Assembly: GCA_003024985.2 (NCBI GenBank)
Contig: PXIH01S0012823.1
Length of the DNA: 10,261 nt
Strand: one strand, 5' to 3'
From: Euperipatoides rowelli
Lineage: Eukaryota > Onychophora > Udeonychophora > Euonychophora > Peripatopsidae
Shown here: in pieces, positions 7,216 to 10,261 of the stretch
Position numbering within the stretch: position 1 is the stretch's first letter
How the letters are laid out: each line of letters starts with the position of its first letter
Made by a program: the position numbers and the translations under genes
The notes under the pieces: generated by a model
Seen by the model: the letters and a program-made list of their open reading frames with translations, nothing else
What the model was told of the DNA's origin: nothing
The model's database searches: none

Positions 7216-7740
7216 TGTACATAAACGATTCGTCTTCACTCTTCAGCAATCAGGCAAGACATTTTTTTAAAGCATATTGGTACAAAATTTTCCTTCTGGG
7301 CTAGTTAGCCTTTCATATTGTTCATAGAATTAAAATAATTCTATGGATAATGTTAACTATGGACATAATAATTATGTTTTTATTAGATATTGCTAAGCTT
7401 ATGGAACGTTCAATGTAAAACTTTGATTTAGGCCTTCAGCACTATTTTAAGTTAACGTTGTTTCAACAATAGATAAGGAATTTTCTACCTGTCTTGAAGG
7501 AGATAGTCATTATTGAATTGAAACTATTAGGGGGAAAATGATTTATGAAAACTATTACAAATGTAAAAATTAAAGGATTATTTAAAATTAACGCATTTGG
7601 TTGCTAACTTTTAAGAAGGTTTCAGTCAGGATGACTCTTTNCTTATTTTAAAATGGTCAACTGGAGTCCTAAGAATGACCAAGAGAACTTAAACTGATAG
7701 ACTTTACACTACTGTGTATGAAATGTAACACTATTAGGAA
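7216..7740. other. AT-rich stretch, possible 3' UTR of the candidate exon
   Basis: No gene seen. It contains a perfect 9-bp hairpin (CATAGAATT 7323-7331, AATTCTATG 7337-7345, 5-nt loop) and a single N at 7641. If the exon at 7028-7215 is real, this would be its 3' untranslated region. Confidence 0.4.
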
Positions 7741-7774
7741 AATAAAATTTTATTTAACAAAAAAAAAAAAAAAA
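7741..7774 (+). terminator. Possible polyadenylation signal with genomic A-tract
   Basis: AATAAA (7741-7746) is followed 12 nt later by A16 (7759-7774). That order is what a polyadenylated RNA copied back into the genome would leave. GTAAAACTTT at 7415-7424 and GTAAAAACTTT at 7775-7785 could be an imperfect target duplication around a retroposed piece. Alternatively AATAAA serves the candidate exon, or both are chance in AT-rich DNA. Confidence 0.3.
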
Positions 7775-8343
7775 GTAAAAACTTTACCTTGTAAATATAA
7801 TGGCATACCATAGTCCAAGAATCTGGCTTTAACTCAATTGTCTGTAAAGAAAGAGTAAAAAAATAAAATAATAAATATTTAAAATTAAATAATAATTTTT
7901 TAAATAAGCAAAATAAAACAAAAATAATCTACCAGTCTCAAAATTTCCTATTTCCTATTAATCAATATATAAATGAAATTGTTAATTTCTATTGCATTTT
8001 ATTTTAATTTGTTAGGAAAAATTATTAAAATACACTAGGCTATATTCATTAAATTTCTTTCGAATTCCAGTATAAATCTATTTTTCTATTTGTAAATTCT
8101 TATTATTTATCCATAATCTGTATTTTGTTCCTTCCCATCAAGTCTAACTAGTATCCAATTTTTTAATTAACTGTATAGAACCATCAGAACCTATTTAATT
8201 CTAGCTAAAATTCTTCAAAATTATCAATGATTTTAACATTCTACAAAGACATTATTTATTTAATTCAGCAGAGAATGAAAAAAAATCACAATTCCACCAA
8301 TTAAGCCATCAAAATAGATGACAATATGCTGAGTAGTAATTGG
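7775..8343. other. AT-rich spacer, nothing recognised
   Basis: Very AT-rich, with A/T runs and stops in every frame. I see no gene, repeat family or structure worth naming. Confidence 0.6.
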
Positions 8344-9300
8344 TCTCTTCTACAATCATCTTATAGGTGTCACTACAATCATCCTATAGATGTCATTATC
8401 ATCAACCTATATGTCTTTACAATATTTTATGTGTCATTACAATCATCATATAGGTGTCACTACAATCATCCTATAGATGTCACTACAATCATCCTATAAA
8501 TGTCATTACCATCATCCTATAGGTGTCTCTACAATCTTCTTTTATGTGTCCTTACAATCATCCTATAGGTGTCATTACAATCATCTTATAGGTGTCACTA
8601 CAATCATCATATAGGTATCACTACAATCATTCTATAAGTGTCACTACAATCATCTTATAGGTGTCTCTACAATCATCCTATAGNCATCCTATAGGTGTCT
8701 CCACAATTTTCTTTTATATGTAATTACAATCATCATATAGGTGTCATTACAATCATCTTTTAGGTGTCACTACAATCATCCTATAGATGTCACTACAATC
8801 AGCCTATAGATGTCATTACCATCATCCTATAGGTGTCTCTACAGTCTTCTATGTGTCATTACAATCATCATATAGGTGTCATTACAATGATCTTATAGGT
8901 GTCACTACAATCATCCTATAGGTGTCACTACAATCATCCTATATGTGTCATTACAATCATCCTATAGGTGTCATTACAACAACTTATAAGTGTCACTACA
9001 ATAAGTATCACTAAAAGTGTCCTATAAGTGTCACTACAATCATTTATAGGTGTCCCTACAATCAACCTATAGATGTCACTACAATCTTATTTTATGTGTC
9101 AACACAATCATCCTATAGGTGTCACTACAATCATCCTATAGGTGTCACTACAATCATCTTATAGGTGTCACTACAATCATCTTATAGGTGCCACTACAAT
9201 TATCCTATAGGTGTCACTACAATCATCTTATATGTGTCATTACAATCACCCTATAGGTGTCATTGCAATCAACTTATAGGTGTCACTACAATCATTCCAT
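8344..9300 (+). repeat. 23-bp satellite/minisatellite array, about 41 units
   Basis: The monomer consists of GTCACTACAATCAT followed by CCTATAGGT. Variants are CATTACAATC, CTTATAGG, CATATAGG and CCTATAGATG. CCTATAGG is a perfect 8-bp palindrome and recurs in most units. Variant units ending TTTTATGTGTC occur near 8425, 8540, 8712 and 9090, with a shortened form near 8848; the first two are exactly five units (115 bp) apart. The stretch 8441-8550 is repeated at 8751-8857 with few differences (offset 310 bp), showing larger internal duplication. 23 is not a multiple of three and no frame is open, so this is non-coding. A single N (8684) inside may hide missing units. Confidence 0.95.
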
Positions 9301-9840
9301 ATTATGTAATTTTCAATATGGCATTCAAGAATATGTAAAATAAGATATATAAAAGTTTCTCAAAGTAAAATTATTTGTTATTTTAAATACTGTATGACAA
9401 AATTAAATATAATTTTTAAATTTAAACATTTTATTTTAAAAAGTGTCATCTCCACTAATTTTCCAAATGCATTTTTTTTTTACAAAAACACACCTTAAAA
9501 GCATGCCCTGTCTTCTACATATCTGTTTTCATACAATATTCTAAATTTTTAGTTTTGTTCCAAAACTAGCTATCTTCATATCAATCATTGACCATGGTGC
9601 TAATAAAGTACTTTGGAAACCAATGGAAATATTTTCTTTTTCTTCAGTTCTATTTTCAATGTAATTCAAGACTAGCTGTGGCTGATTGTAAAATTTGAAA
9701 TTTTTGAAAACCCATTTCCGATTCTTTATGTTAAAATGTTTAATTTTCATACATAGGAATACCTACATTTTTAATATGTTTAAAAATAAAATTTAAAGGC
9801 CTCAAATGTATAATGCATTATATATCATGTTTATTCCTAA
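9301..9840. other. AT-rich spacer with a weak minus-strand open frame
   Basis: A 69-codon minus-strand frame (9541-9750) contains NQPQLVLNYIENRTEEKENI and STLLAPWSMIDMKIASFGT, which look more protein-like than the surroundings. There is no clear splice site, promoter or known domain. I list it as an observation rather than a gene. Confidence 0.4.
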
Positions 9841-10261
9841 ATGAATGTAAGTAATAGCAAAAGGTTTTTTTCTGCTGCACTGACCAATCAGATTTGAGCT
9901 CTCTTACTGCATTGTGACAACTATGGTATGATATCACTCAACAATGCTTTTACCCACAATTCATTGCAAATTGCTCCCACCACCATTATACACTCCCAAT
10001 CGCTGTCTTGAACAAGATCAGTCAGGCCTCCAGGAATAAGTGTATTTATTTAGTTGTACTTTCATAGTATTATCTATGGTGGAATGGCATAACACACCTC
10101 TCTGGACAGATGGGTTGGTGAATCCCACAGTTATAAGCTGTAGATTAGACTTTGGTGATCAAATATCTAACCTTGAAAGATCGCAAAAGACAACATGGAA
10201 TGTCATTGCTTAGTCTGCATCTATACCCCCATATCTAGGAGACATTCCACTATCCGCAATG
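9841..10261. other. Slightly GC-richer flank, nothing coding
   Basis: Composition becomes more balanced than in the rest of the window. TGACCAATCAG (9881-9891) matches the CCAAT-box form bound by NF-Y in animals, but no TATA box, start codon context or open frame follows. It may also be part of an unrecognised interspersed repeat. Confidence 0.35.

Noticed and set aside
8344-9300. CRISPR array
   Set aside because: Units are contiguous 23-bp monomers without unique spacers, no cas genes are present, and the genome is evidently eukaryotic.

Overview
The window looks like a piece of an AT-rich animal genome, most likely an invertebrate; a mollusc or other lophotrochozoan fits the style, but the sequence does not prove it. 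The grounds are the absence of long open frames, GATA/CTAT microsatellites, tRNA-derived SINEs, a decayed non-LTR retrotransposon of the CR1/Jockey superfamily and two minisatellite-type tandem arrays. No intact protein-coding gene is visible, and nothing resembles a bacterial, phage or CRISPR system.

Layout. 1-1522: AT-rich spacer with a CTAT/TCTG microsatellite, a possible hAT transposon end (440-475), a C12 run and an 81-bp tandem duplication (508-650). 1523-1657: a plus-strand tRNA-derived SINE. 1664-1931: a fold-back region carrying the 7-mer CAGCGGA four times in alternating orientation. 1932-3028: AT-rich spacer with a GC patch and a poly(A) run. 3029-3193: GATA microsatellite. 3194-4230: featureless AT-rich DNA. 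4231-4604: one copy of an ~85-bp tRNA-like unit, then two minus-strand SINE copies. 4984-6469: a 5'-truncated, multiply broken LINE on the minus strand, still showing RT motifs, the C-terminal region and a 3' tail of short repeats. 6464-6552: a 45-bp tandem duplication at the LINE's truncated end. 6572-6968: about 4.6 tandem copies of the same ~85-bp unit seen at 4231. 7008-7215: a candidate splice acceptor and terminal exon, with a possible poly(A) signal and genomic A-tract at 7741-7774. 8344-9300: about 41 copies of a 23-bp satellite with internal higher-order duplication. 9301-10261: AT-rich, then slightly GC-richer DNA with no convincing gene.

The parts do not form a pathway. They record repeated insertion and local tandem amplification. 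The observations most worth checking are the 85-bp tRNA-like array with its separate copy 2.3 kb away, the 23-bp satellite with a palindromic core, the CAGCGGA fold-back region and the possible terminal exon. All five ambiguous bases (N) are single, and four of them lie at or inside repeats, so the repeat junctions may be assembly-affected.
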